From contig CP119315.1 in the NCBI GenBank assembly GCA_029202845.1, positions 1,829,001-1,893,000 on the forward strand: a stretch of DNA of 64,000 nucleotides, written 5' to 3'. The position numbers and the translations under genes were made by a program. Under the pieces are notes generated by a model, which was not told the DNA's origin, ran no database searches, and was given only the letters and a program-made list of their open reading frames with translations. The first letter of the stretch is position 1. Each line of letters begins with the position of its first letter. Source of the stretch: Candidatus Sphingomonas colombiensis. Its GTDB lineage: Bacteria > Pseudomonadota > Alphaproteobacteria > Sphingomonadales > Sphingomonadaceae. Positions 16,130 to 24,495 of the stretch are shown piece after piece.

Positions 16130-17419
16130 CTAGCTGCCGGGTGAAGCGCTCATCGTTTTGGCGACCTGTTCCGCGCGCTCCATCACGCGCAACACATTGC
16201 CCCCGGCCAGCCCTGCCACCTCCGCGTCGGACCAGCCGCGGCGCATCATCTCGGCGAGCAGCGCGGGATAGGTCGAGACATCCTCCAGCCCGGTCGGTAA
16301 CGGATGACCGACCCCGTCGAAGTCCGATCCTAGGCCGACGCTGCGCTTGCCCGCGAGGCGCGCGACATGATCGATATGGTCGGCGACCTCGCCGAGCGTG
16401 GCTCGTGGCTCGGGATGAGCCTTCAGCCATTCGGCATAAGCGGCAGCGGCGCGTTCGGGCTGGCCGATATACAGGCCGCGAAACGGCGGTGAGTTCAGCC
16501 GGGTCTTCTCCGCCGCCGCGTCGGCCGACCAGCGCCGGTTCTTGTCTGAAACATAACCCGGTGCAAAATCCACCATCACCACGCCGCCATTTGCGCCCAC
16601 CAGCCGCAGCACAGCATCAGAAACGTTGCGCGGATGATCGTTGACCGCGCGCGCGCCCGAATGGGAAAAGATTACCGGCGCCTTTGTTTCGGCTAGCGCG
16701 GCGCGCATCGTATCCTCACTGACGTGCGACAGATCGACCAGCATCCCCAGACGGTTCAACTCGCGCACCACCGATTTGCCAAATGCGGTGAGCCCGTTGT
16801 GCTTCGGATTGTCGGTCGCCGAATCCGCCCAATCGATCGTGCGGGAATGGGTGAGCGTAAGATACCCCGCGCCCAATGCCGCATAGCTGCGCAGCACGGA
16901 GAGGTTGCCGTCGATCTGTCCGCCGCCCTCGACCCCCACCATCGAGGCGATCTTGCCGGCGGCATGGGCGCGGCGCACGTCGGCGGCGGTGCGCGCCAGC
17001 ACGAACGTCTCTGGGTAACGCGCGACGATCGACTTCACGAGATCGATCTGTTCCAGCGTCAGCAATACCTGCTCCTTACCGGGCAGATCGGCGGGGACAT
17101 AGACCGACCAGAACTGGCCGCCGACCATCCCCTTGCGCAGCCGAGCGATGTCCGTGTCATACGGCTCGCCGGAGACGTGCGAGAGATCACGCAGGTCGAT
17201 CGTCCAGCGTTTGTCGCCCTCGCGATCGGCCAAGGCCTCCGGCCAGTCGTTATGCCCGTCGATCAGCGGGGTCGTGCGCAGGATACGCGCGACGCGCACG
17301 GCATAATCCTGCGCGAGCGCAGGAGAGGCGACGAGCGTAGCGCAAAGCGCGATGAGAAGCGGGGCGGCGACCTGGCGCCGCCAGCCCTGCCGGCGACGAT
17401 CGCCGGTGGAGTGGTTCAA
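16130..17419 (-). CDS. Membrane dipeptidase, peptidase family M19
   Basis: A zinc dipeptidase of about 429 residues with a signal peptide (APLLIALCATLVASPALAQ). Metal-site segments are LIDGHNDWP (H-x-D), VGVEGGGQID, VDLSHVSEDTM, IFSHSGARAV and the late GLGSDFDGVG. M19 enzymes hydrolyse dipeptides, including those with a D-residue or dehydro residue, in the periplasm. Two adjacent TTG codons (17419, 17422) follow GAGAGGAAG; the nearer one has better spacing. The POT-family peptide transporter lies 2.5 kb away, which fits peptide use, but they are separate transcription units. Confidence 0.92.
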   Translation of the reverse strand: MNHSTGDRRRQGWRRQVAAPLLIALCATLVASPALAQDYAVRVARILRTTPLIDGHNDWPEALADREGDKRWTIDLRDLSHVSGEPYDTDIARLRKGMVGGQFWSVYVPADLPGKEQVLLTLEQIDLVKSIVARYPETFVLARTAADVRRAHAAGKIASMVGVEGGGQIDGNLSVLRSYAALGAGYLTLTHSRTIDWADSATDNPKHNGLTAFGKSVVRELNRLGMLVDLSHVSEDTMRAALAETKAPVIFSHSGARAVNDHPRNVSDAVLRLVGANGGVVMVDFAPGYVSDKNRRWSADAAAEKTRLNSPPFRGLYIGQPERAAAAYAEWLKAHPEPRATLGEVADHIDHVARLAGKRSVGLGSDFDGVGHPLPTGLEDVSTYPALLAEMMRRGWSDAEVAGLAGGNVLRVMERAEQVAKTMSASPGS

Positions 17420-17469
17420 CAACTTCCTCTCGCTCCTGTAATTATGGACCCCTCGACCGAATGCGACGG

Positions 17470-19104
17470 TCAGCGCGAAACCTCGAATGGCAATGCATAG
17501 CCAACCATCCGCTGGCGGATCAGCTTCTTGTCGATCTTGCCCGTCGCACCTAGCGGGATTTCGTCGACGAACAGCACGTCATCCGGCATCCACCAGCGCG
17601 CGATCTTGCCGTCGAGGAACGCGGTGAGATCCTCGCGGCAGGCCGTGGCGCCGGGCTTGAGCTGACACAGGAGGATCGGGCGCTCGTCCCATTTCGGATG
17701 CGTGACGCCGATCACCGCCGCGAGTGCGACCGCCGGATGCCCGATCGCAATATTCTCGATCTCGATCGAGCTGATCCATTCACCGCCGGATTTCACTACG
17801 TCCTTGGCGCGATCGGTGATCTGCATATAGCCTTTGTCGTCGATCGTCGAAACGTCGCCGGTGTCAAAGAAGCCTTCCTCGTCAAGCACATTGCCGCCAT
17901 CGCCACCGAAATAGCCGGAGACGATCGTTGGTCCCTTGATCATCAGCCGGCCTGGCGTCTTCCCGTCGTGCGGCAGGCGATTGCCTTCATCGTCAGTCAG
18001 CTTGAGTTCCAGCCCGCAGAGCAGGCGGCCCTGCTTGGTGCCGTAATGCAATCGCTCGTCGGGGCTGAGATCAGCGACCTCTGCCGAAGGCGTCGAGATG
18101 GTGGCGAGGGGGGAGGTTTCCGTCATGCCCCAGCCTTGAATCACGTCGACGCCGTAATCGTCGCGGAACGTGCGGATCAGCATCTCCGGCAACGCGGATC
18201 CGCCGACCACCACGCGGCGCAATACGCCAAGCCCGCGCCCACTCTCCTTCAGATATTGCAGCACACCCTGCCAGATCGTCGGCACGGCGGAGGAGAAGGT
18301 GACACCTTCCGCCTCGATCAGATTGACGAGCGATTCGCCGTCCATCTTCTGCCCCGGCAGCACCATCTTCGCGCCGACGGCGGGCGCCGAATAGACCATG
18401 CCCCAGGCATTGGCATGATACATCGGCACGACCACCAACACCGTATCGCGCCCGGATAGCGCCAGCGCATCCGTCTGCAGCGTCATCAGCGCATGGATAT
18501 AGTTCGAGCGGTGCCCATATAGCACGCCCTTGGGGTTGCCTGTCGTGCCTGAAGTGTAGCACAATCCGCAGGCCAGATTTTCGTCGAATCCGCCCCAGGT
18601 GTATTCGGCCGGCTCGCCTGCCGCCCATGCGTCGAACGCGGTGGCGGCATAATCGGTTTTGGGCAGAGCGGCCGCGTCACACAGGAAGATCACGCGCTCG
18701 ATCGTCGGCGCAAGCGGAAGCAACTGGCCGACCAGCTCGGCGCAGGCAGGATCGGCGAACAGGATGCGATCGCCTGCATGATTGGCGATATAGGCGATCT
18801 GTTCGAGGAACAGGCGCGGATTGAGCGTGTGGAGCACCGCGCCCATGCCCGCCGCGCCATACCAGACGGCGAGGTGGCGGGCGGAGTTCCACCCCATCGT
18901 CGCCACGCGATCGCCGGGTCGGATGCCGGCGCGGGCGAGGCCATTCGATACCTGCTTGGCCAGCGTGTGGGTCGCGCCATAGTTGCTGCGGGTGACGATA
19001 CCGTCTGCATCGCGCGAAACGATCTCGCGCCCACTATGCCATGCCGCCGCGTGATCGAGGAACTTGTCGACCGTAAGCGCGCCGTGCTGCATCAAACCGA
19101 GCAT
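17470..19104 (-). CDS. Acyl-CoA synthetase (AMP-dependent ligase)
   Basis: A 544-residue ANL-superfamily ligase that activates a carboxylic acid via an acyl-adenylate and loads it on CoA. Motifs are [19 protein letters not shown] (P-loop-like), [39 protein letters not shown] and the C-terminal catalytic Lys in [11 protein letters not shown]. The size and motifs fit medium/long-chain fatty-acid or aromatic-acid ligases. GGAGAGG precedes the ATG at 19104. The perfect inverted repeat at 19136-19159, which contains CTTAG, lies 31 bp upstream and hints that it shares control with the 0-15 kb island. Confidence 0.92.
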   Translation of the reverse strand: MLGLMQHGALTVDKFLDHAAAWHSGREIVSRDADGIVTRSNYGATHTLAKQVSNGLARAGIRPGDRVATMGWNSARHLAVWYGAAGMGAVLHTLNPRLFLEQIAYIANHAGDRILFADPACAELVGQLLPLAPTIERVIFLCDAAALPKTDYAATAFDAWAAGEPAEYTWGGFDENLACGLCYTSGTTGNPKGVLYGHRSNYIHALMTLQTDALALSGRDTVLVVVPMYHANAWGMVYSAPAVGAKMVLPGQKMDGESLVNLIEAEGVTFSSAVPTIWQGVLQYLKESGRGLGVLRRVVVGGSALPEMLIRTFRDDYGVDVIQGWGMTETSPLATISTPSAEVADLSPDERLHYGTKQGRLLCGLELKLTDDEGNRLPHDGKTPGRLMIKGPTIVSGYFGGDGGNVLDEEGFFDTGDVSTIDDKGYMQITDRAKDVVKSGGEWISSIEIENIAIGHPAVALAAVIGVTHPKWDERPILLCQLKPGATACREDLTAFLDGKIARWWMPDDVLFVDEIPLGATGKIDKKLIRQRMVGYALPFEVSR

Positions 19105-19135
19105 TCGTAACCTCTCCAACTCTATCTTCTGCCGA

Positions 19136-19159
19136 CATAGGAAAACTTAGGTTCCTATG
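19136..19159. promoter_or_regulatory. Perfect inverted repeat upstream of acyl-CoA ligase
   Basis: Eight-base arms CATAGGAA (19136-19143) and TTCCTATG (19152-19159) flank AACTTAGG. It is the longest perfect operator-like repeat seen in the window. It lies between the ligase start and the end of the NnrU-like gene. The spacer contains the CTTAG pentamer found upstream of the catabolic island genes. TetR- or MarR-type binding is plausible. Confidence 0.55.
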
Positions 19160-19181
19160 GAAGTCTATTCGCGCAGCGACG

Positions 19182-19862
19182 TCAGCTCAACCAATACCAG
19201 ATACCGGCGTGCCACCCTGAAAGCGGGATATGCGCCCAGCTTGCGACCAGCCAGACAATTAGTCCACCGGCCAATGCGTGCATGCCGAATCCGCCGAGGC
19301 GAGCGCGGCCGTCGGCGATGGCGGCGAACGGCCAGTAACTCGTCCGTCGTTCCCATTCGCGCCAGAATTCTGGCTGGAGCGTCTCTTTCTTGCGATCCTG
19401 CAGCGCCGCGCCGACAAGCGCGAGCAGGATGATCGCCAGCGCGACGACGATGTTCGATGGCTCGGGATAGATCAGAATATGCGCCGCGCCCCAAAGCGCG
19501 AAAGCCCACATCATCGGATGGCGCGTGATCGCGAACACGCCGCGTGCATCGGGCACTATGTCCGTCTTCATTTCGGGCAATGCAGGGTTGCGGATCAGCG
19601 AGCCCATCAGCAGCACGCTCGCCACCAGCATGACGATGCTCGCTACCGCCCAGAGCGCACCGCCGACCGGCCATAGCAATGGCGCCACCGGCGAGGCGCG
19701 ATAGGCGATCACGAGCCAGATCAGCGTCGCAAAGGCAACGACGCTGTAGAGGCCAAGGAAGCCACGGGCGCCGATCCGATTGGCGATCGGCGCCCGCAAC
19801 GGGTGCGACAGCAGGAAATGCGTCCCTACGAAAGCGACCGCCGCCGCCACGACATCTTCCAT
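19182..19862 (-). CDS. NnrU family membrane protein
   Basis: A 226-residue integral membrane protein with about six hydrophobic segments. The start MEDVVAAAVAFVGTHFLLSH and the segment GVFAITRHPMMWAFALWGAAH are typical of NnrU/isoprenylcysteine-methyltransferase-like proteins. NnrU was first described near denitrification genes, but many members have no such context and their activity is unclear. GGAGAGGG precedes the ATG at 19862. It lies 26 bp downstream of the POT transporter on the same strand, possibly co-transcribed. No denitrification gene is in the window. Confidence 0.82.
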   Translation of the reverse strand: MEDVVAAAVAFVGTHFLLSHPLRAPIANRIGARGFLGLYSVVAFATLIWLVIAYRASPVAPLLWPVGGALWAVASIVMLVASVLLMGSLIRNPALPEMKTDIVPDARGVFAITRHPMMWAFALWGAAHILIYPEPSNIVVALAIILLALVGAALQDRKKETLQPEFWREWERRTSYWPFAAIADGRARLGGFGMHALAGGLIVWLVASWAHIPLSGWHAGIWYWLS

Positions 19863-19888
19863 CGCACCCTCTCCCTCATGGTTTGATT

Positions 19889-21700
19889 TTACTGCACGCC
19901 GTGCATCCACTTCTTGAGCGGCCACGACAGTACGAACAGCAGCGCCCCGAGCGCGATCGCCACCAGGGCGATCATCGTGAAGGTGTGCGTATAGGTATCC
20001 AGGCTCACCTTCAGGTTGGTAACCTGGCCGCCGATCGTTTCGACGCTGGCGAATTGCGCCACGACGCCCGCGACATATTGCGCGACGGAGATCGACAGGA
20101 ACCACACGCCCATCATCAGCCCGACGACCCGCGCGATCGACAATTTGGTAATCATGCTCAGGCCCACCGGCGAGATGCACAATTCAGCGAGCGAGTGGAT
20201 CACATAGAGCCCCGCGAGCCACCACAGCCCGACCTTGAAATCCGGCCCAGCGAAGGTGGATCCCCACACGAGGAACAGGAACCCCCCGCCGACGCCCATC
20301 AGCGCGATCGCGAACTTGATCGGGATGGAAGGCTCACGCCCGCGCCGGGCGAGCCAGCCCCACAGCGCGCTCATCACCGGGGCGAGCAACACGATCGAAA
20401 TTGGGTTGAAGTTCTGCGTCTGAGGCGCGGAAAGCGTGAACAGGCCGAACACGCTGCGATCGGTGTTGCGGTCCGCGAACAGCGTGAGGCTCGATCCCGC
20501 CTGTTCGAACAATGTCCAGAACACGACGTTGAACACGATCAGCACCATCGCCGCGAGCATCATCTCGCCCTCTTTCCGGCTGCCCTTGACGAACGACCAG
20601 ATCAGGATGGCGGGAACCGAGACGAGGAAGGTGCCGAACAGCAATTGGCCCATCAGGGGCAGCGTCATCAGATAGCCGATGAAGCCCGCGCCGGGCGCCG
20701 CCTTTTCGGTCGTCATCAGATTCATGAACAGCAGATAGAATAGCGGGACCGCGAGGATCGCGAGGAGGTAGATCAGCAACGCCGGATCGCGCCCCTTGAG
20801 CGGCGGCGGATTGCCATAAGCTTCGAGCCGCCCGCCGTGGAAGGTTATCATCAGGAAAGAGATCACCATCGCGACCCCGGCCAGCCCGAGACCGGCCGGC
20901 CAGCCGATCGTGTCGGCGAAGATCGCGCAGAGGAACTGGCCGAGGATCGAGCCGGTGTTGATCCCCATGTAGAAAATCGTGAAACCGGCATCGCGGCGGC
21001 GATCGCCCTGTGTGTAAAGCTCGCCGACCATGGTGGAGATGTTCGGCTTGAAGAAGCCATTGCCGACCGACACCAGCGACAAGGCGAGCAGCAGGATCGT
21101 GATGGTCAGCGGGTTGTGATCGGCCTGTTCGCTGAAGCTGCCGGCCGCGACGCGGCGGACCACGTGCCCATCGGCGGCGAGCAGAGACAGGCTGCCGTCG
21201 TCATTGCCGTGCATCACCAGTTTCTGCCCGTCATAGAGCAGGTGGCGCGCTTCCGCCGGGTCGCTGGTCGGCGCGTCGCGGAAATTCTCGACGACCACTT
21301 CATAACGCGTGCCGTCGATCACCTGATATGGCTTGGCCGGCGTTCCGCCGAACGCGAGCGTGAAATAGCCGATCGCCATCATCAGCGCCCCGAACCGCAC
21401 CGCGCGCTTCGATCCGAGATATTGGTCCGCGAGCAGCCCGCCGACGAGCGGGGTCAGATAGACCAAAGCGGTATAGCCGCCATAGAGGCCGGCCGAGGCG
21501 CGATCGCCAAGCACGAAATGCTTGGTGAGATAGAGCATCAGGAGTGCCCGCATCCCGTAATAGCCGAACCGCTCCCACATCTCTGTGCCGAACAGCCAGA
21601 ACAGCGGCTTGGGATGGCCGAACCAGGTGTTTCCGACAGCCGGATTGATGTGGGAGATATCCGGCTCGCGCGGCGTGTCCGCGGTCGGGGTGTCCACCAT
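19889..21700 (-). CDS. POT/PTR-family proton-coupled oligopeptide transporter
   Basis: A 603-residue major-facilitator transporter. The family motif E-x-x-E-R-F-x-Y-Y-G is visible as EMWERFGYYGMR in helix 1, the second signature as FYMGINTGSILG and a third as FEQAGSSL. It imports di- and tripeptides with protons across the inner membrane. It is longer than typical bacterial POTs (about 450-500 residues), mainly because of a hydrophilic insert of about 80 residues (about 118-195) between helices 3 and 4, which should face the periplasm. Start at ATG 21700 has only a weak AGAGAAAG upstream. Confidence 0.92.
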   Translation of the reverse strand: MVDTPTADTPREPDISHINPAVGNTWFGHPKPLFWLFGTEMWERFGYYGMRALLMLYLTKHFVLGDRASAGLYGGYTALVYLTPLVGGLLADQYLGSKRAVRFGALMMAIGYFTLAFGGTPAKPYQVIDGTRYEVVVENFRDAPTSDPAEARHLLYDGQKLVMHGNDDGSLSLLAADGHVVRRVAAGSFSEQADHNPLTITILLLALSLVSVGNGFFKPNISTMVGELYTQGDRRRDAGFTIFYMGINTGSILGQFLCAIFADTIGWPAGLGLAGVAMVISFLMITFHGGRLEAYGNPPPLKGRDPALLIYLLAILAVPLFYLLFMNLMTTEKAAPGAGFIGYLMTLPLMGQLLFGTFLVSVPAILIWSFVKGSRKEGEMMLAAMVLIVFNVVFWTLFEQAGSSLTLFADRNTDRSVFGLFTLSAPQTQNFNPISIVLLAPVMSALWGWLARRGREPSIPIKFAIALMGVGGGFLFLVWGSTFAGPDFKVGLWWLAGLYVIHSLAELCISPVGLSMITKLSIARVVGLMMGVWFLSISVAQYVAGVVAQFASVETIGGQVTNLKVSLDTYTHTFTMIALVAIALGALLFVLSWPLKKWMHGVQ

Positions 21701-21980
21701 CTGCAGGTACTTTCTCTGAATATTTTGTTGCAGCGGAAACTACGTTGCAAATTCGATCAGCACAACGCCGCGATCACGCGGCGGACGCGTGCGCAGGGGA
21801 GCGTGTTTTTGTGTCGCGGGCGATCCGTAGAGAGATCATAATGCACTGGCGACGTGTCGTTTTTTGCACGAAATATTGCGGCGCTGGCTTTGGCATTTTC
21901 CACGCCGATCGATGAGGGTGGTGCGCCGCGCTAACGCGCGCGTTGTAAATGGGTGTGCGAGCCGGGTAGGGACGGCCGCG
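21701..21980. other. Divergent intergenic region (280 bp)
   Basis: No gene is seen. The region separates the POT transporter (minus) from the nitroreductase (plus), so it should hold both promoters. It contains a perfect hairpin CGCCGCG-ATCA-CGCGGCG (21766-21783) and several A/T-rich patches (around 21720-21760 and 21855-21900). No convincing -35/-10 pair could be fixed. Confidence 0.5.
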
Positions 21981-22559
21981 ATGTTCAACGATCGCTCCAC
22001 GCCGCTATCCCTTCTCGCCACCCGCCGGTCGGGCAAGCCGCGCGACCTCGCCGGGCCGGGCCCGAGCACCGCGCAGCTTGAGGAGATGTGTGCGCTCGCC
22101 GCGCGGACGCCGGATCACGGCAAGCTCGCGCCCTGGCGTTTCGTCATCGTCGGGGCAGAGCGCCGCGCCGCGCTCGCGCAGGTGATCGTCGATGCCTATC
22201 GCGCCGAGCGGCCCGAGGCGAAACGGATCGAGATCGAGGCGCTGGAGCAATTCGCCGCGCAGGCGCCTGCGCTGATCGTGGTGCTGTCGTCGCCGCGCGT
22301 CGACAGCAAGATCCCCTTGTGGGAACAGGAATTGTCGGCGGGCGCGGCGTGCATGAACCTGCTTCATGCCGCGCATGCGATGGGCTTCGCGGGTGGCTGG
22401 CTGACCGGCTGGGCTGCTTTTTCCGATAGCGTGCGCGATGCATTCGGCGCCGCGCCGGAGCGTATCGCCGGCTTCGTGTTCATCGGCACGCCCGGCAAGC
22501 CATTGGAGGAGCGCCCGCGCCCCGAAGCGGCCGCGGTAATCAGCCATTGGGGTGGTTAG
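21981..22559 (+). CDS. Nitroreductase family protein (YdjA-like)
   Basis: A 192-residue FMN-dependent nitroreductase-fold protein. The N-terminal LLATRRSGKPRDLAGPGP and AARTPDHGKLAPWRFVIV are typical of the small YdjA-type branch. The middle segment GAACMNLLHAAHAMGFAGGWLTGW is the conserved helix, and VFIGTPGKPLEERPRP lies near the end. It reduces nitro or quinone-like compounds with NAD(P)H; the physiological substrate is unknown. The ATG at 21981 is preferred (GTAGGGACGG upstream) over an in-frame upstream start at 21864, which would add about 39 basic residues unlike the family. Confidence 0.9.
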   Translation: MFNDRSTPLSLLATRRSGKPRDLAGPGPSTAQLEEMCALAARTPDHGKLAPWRFVIVGAERRAALAQVIVDAYRAERPEAKRIEIEALEQFAAQAPALIVVLSSPRVDSKIPLWEQELSAGAACMNLLHAAHAMGFAGGWLTGWAAFSDSVRDAFGAAPERIAGFVFIGTPGKPLEERPRPEAAAVISHWGG

Positions 22560-22596
22560 GACTGGCTTTCTGCCTCATTTGCTGTATTAAGGCACC

Positions 22597-22950
22597 ATGA
22601 CAGCTTTGAGCAACGAGGACAGCCCGGTTTACATCCGTCTGCGCGCGACGATCGCCGCAGGGATATTGCGTGGAGACTTCCGCGCGGGCGACCAGCTTCC
22701 CTCGGTTCGCGCGCTCGCTGCCGAACATGGCGCCAACCCGCTGACCGTCGCCAAGGCTTATCAAAGCTTTCAGGACGATGACTATGTCGAGGTGCGGCGC
22801 GGGGTGGGGATGTTCGTCCTCCCCGGCGCGGCGGAGCGCCTGCGCCAGTCAGAGCGCGAGGCATTCGTGCAAAACCAATGGCCCCGCATCCGTGGCTATA
22901 TCGAACTGCTCGGGCTCGATCTCACCGATCTGATGGCGGAGCGGGCGTAG
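22597..22950 (+). CDS. GntR family regulator, YtrA-type
   Basis: A 117-residue protein with a GntR winged helix at the N-terminus: PVYIRLRATIAAGILRGDFRAGDQLPSVRALAAE, then the helix NPLTVAKAYQSFQ and the wing VEVRRGVGMFVL. Only a short helical tail follows, as in the YtrA subfamily. YtrA proteins usually repress an adjacent ABC-transporter operon, but none is present here; a lipoprotein and TonB follow. It probably dimerises through the tail. It begins 37 bp after the nitroreductase and may be read through from it. Confidence 0.88.
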   Translation: MTALSNEDSPVYIRLRATIAAGILRGDFRAGDQLPSVRALAAEHGANPLTVAKAYQSFQDDDYVEVRRGVGMFVLPGAAERLRQSEREAFVQNQWPRIRGYIELLGLDLTDLMAERA

Positions 22951-23102
22951 CCGCGGGGTTCGCCCCGAATCACTGCCGTCCATTGCCGCTTCCCACTGCG
23001 CCTGAAAGCAGCCGTCGCCGCTGTTGCAAAAGGGGTTGCTTTCGCACGCACCCGTTTCGCAAGCTGATTGCCGTAGTCAGTGCCGGCTTCTAACGTCGCC
23101 AT

Positions 23103-23543
23103 ATGCGGCGATGGGGTAAATCGATCGGCGGAGTGTTGGCCGTCAGTGTTCTTTCGGGCTGTTCGGTTGGCCCGTCGCAAAGCTGCGCAGTGTCTCAGCG
23201 GCAAATCGCGCAATGCCTGCTAAATCATTCGGGCGGAGGGGAGCGGGCCGCGCTGCTGGTATGCGTGCCTTTCTCCCAGCCGCAGCGGATGAGCGGGGCA
23301 TGGGTTCGCGGGTTTGAGCTGAACGCCTTTTTCGAAGGCGAGCGTGCATCGACCATGCACATCCTGACCGCGCGGCCGGGAACGGAATTGGAAACGGATC
23401 TGTCGCTGCCCAATGACAAAGCGACGCGCGTGCTTCAGATCGAGTTCACCGGACGCAAGCCGCGATGCGATTTCGCCCCGCCGTTGCACCTCATCATTGC
23501 GGATCGGATCATATCTTATTCGGTGAAGGCGGAATTGCGCTGA
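23103..23543 (+). CDS. Putative lipoprotein of unknown function
   Basis: A 146-residue protein with a short basic start, a hydrophobic stretch and a lipobox (VSVLSGCS, Cys at about residue 20). It is therefore probably lipid-anchored in the outer or inner membrane. Four further Cys residues (in QSCAV, AQCLL, LVCVP and RCDFAP) could form disulfides. No family is recognised. No ribosome-binding site is obvious before the ATG at 23103, so the start is uncertain. It is flanked by 150-bp gaps and looks monocistronic. Confidence 0.6.
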   Translation: MRRWGKSIGGVLAVSVLSGCSVGPSQSCAVSQRQIAQCLLNHSGGGERAALLVCVPFSQPQRMSGAWVRGFELNAFFEGERASTMHILTARPGTELETDLSLPNDKATRVLQIEFTGRKPRCDFAPPLHLIIADRIISYSVKAELR

Positions 23544-23695
23544 GCGTGTAATGTTGTGAGGGGGTTACCACTCACGCAGTCGGCTGGCCCGTTGCAGGAT
23601 CAGCGGTTTGGTCGGCGCAAAAGGCCCTTGCGGCATGTCGGCTTTATGCATCGTTGTCCCCGAAAGCGCCCGACGACTTCCCGCCAATCCCAGCC

Positions 23696-24472
23696 TCACC
23701 TTCCCCGTCGGTCATCCTCATCCGGCGGCGTCGGATCGTGTTCGATCACCCATGTGTGGTTCTCGACAATCCATGCCCGCACCGGGCGCCCGCTGCCATC
23801 GCGCGCGGGGGAGAAGCGGAAGCGTTTCTGGATCAGGCCGCATGTAGTGTCGTCCAGCGCGGTGCTGCCGCTGGAGCGGGTAACGTCACACTCCGTTACC
23901 CGCCCGGTGGTGTCGACCAGATAGCGCACCGCCACGGTGCCGTTGACGCCAGCGCGCCCCGCGTCGGGCGGATAATCGGAATCCTTGAGCCGCCCGCTGC
24001 GCCAGCGCGGGCCGGTGCCGCCGTCGCCGTCTCCTCCACCGCCATAACCATTGCCCTGGCCGCCCGCGCCGGTGCCCGGGCCGGCCACATCGCTTGCGCC
24101 GGTTGTCGGCTGCGCGCCGATATAGGGTTTGGGCGCGGTGACCATCACCGGAGGGATCGGCAGCGGGATCACCGGAATGGGCGCGGCGACCGGGGTGGCC
24201 TGCGAGCGGAGATTGGGCGGCGAGGGGTTGCCCTTGGCGGCGGCGCTATGGCGCGGCGGCGGCGGGATGCGTTCGGGCGGCGGTGGAGGCGGATCAGGGA
24301 TGACGCCGAACACCGCCATGCTGCGCTCGATCACATGCGGGATGCGTACCGTCAGCCCGGTCACCAGCACCCACACGAGCAGCATCTGCGCCGCCCCCGC
24401 CGCGAGCGCGGCGACGAGGCGGTAGCGGTTTTCCGGCGCGGCGATCGTCCAGTTCACCGCGCCATAACGCAC
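23696..24472 (-). CDS. Energy transducer TonB
   Basis: A 258-residue TonB-family protein. One N-terminal membrane anchor (about residues 18-42) is followed by a Pro-rich periplasmic linker (DPPPPPPERIPPPP) and a Gly-rich stretch. The C-terminal TonB domain (about 165-250) includes GVNGTVAVRYLVDTTGRVTE and RFRFSPARDGSGRPV. It couples the ExbB/ExbD proton motor to outer-membrane receptors. No exbBD genes are adjacent. It could serve the receptor at 458-2698 among others. It ends in a charged tail (DPTPPDEDDRRGR). Confidence 0.88.
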   Translation of the reverse strand: MRYGAVNWTIAAPENRYRLVAALAAGAAQMLLVWVLVTGLTVRIPHVIERSMAVFGVIPDPPPPPPERIPPPPRHSAAAKGNPSPPNLRSQATPVAAPIPVIPLPIPPVMVTAPKPYIGAQPTTGASDVAGPGTGAGGQGNGYGGGGDGDGGTGPRWRSGRLKDSDYPPDAGRAGVNGTVAVRYLVDTTGRVTECDVTRSSGSTALDDTTCGLIQKRFRFSPARDGSGRPVRAWIVENHTWVIEHDPTPPDEDDRRGR

Positions 24473-24495
24473 GGATCGGCTGAACGACGCGTGAG

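Noticed and set aside
19182..19862. Role in denitrification from the NnrU name
   Set aside because: No nitrite, nitric-oxide or nitrous-oxide reductase gene is in the window, and NnrU-like proteins are widespread outside denitrifiers.
19679..20743. A long plus-strand frame opposite the NnrU and POT genes
   Set aside because: It is antisense to strongly supported membrane protein genes and has an Arg/His/Asp-rich composition typical of shadows.
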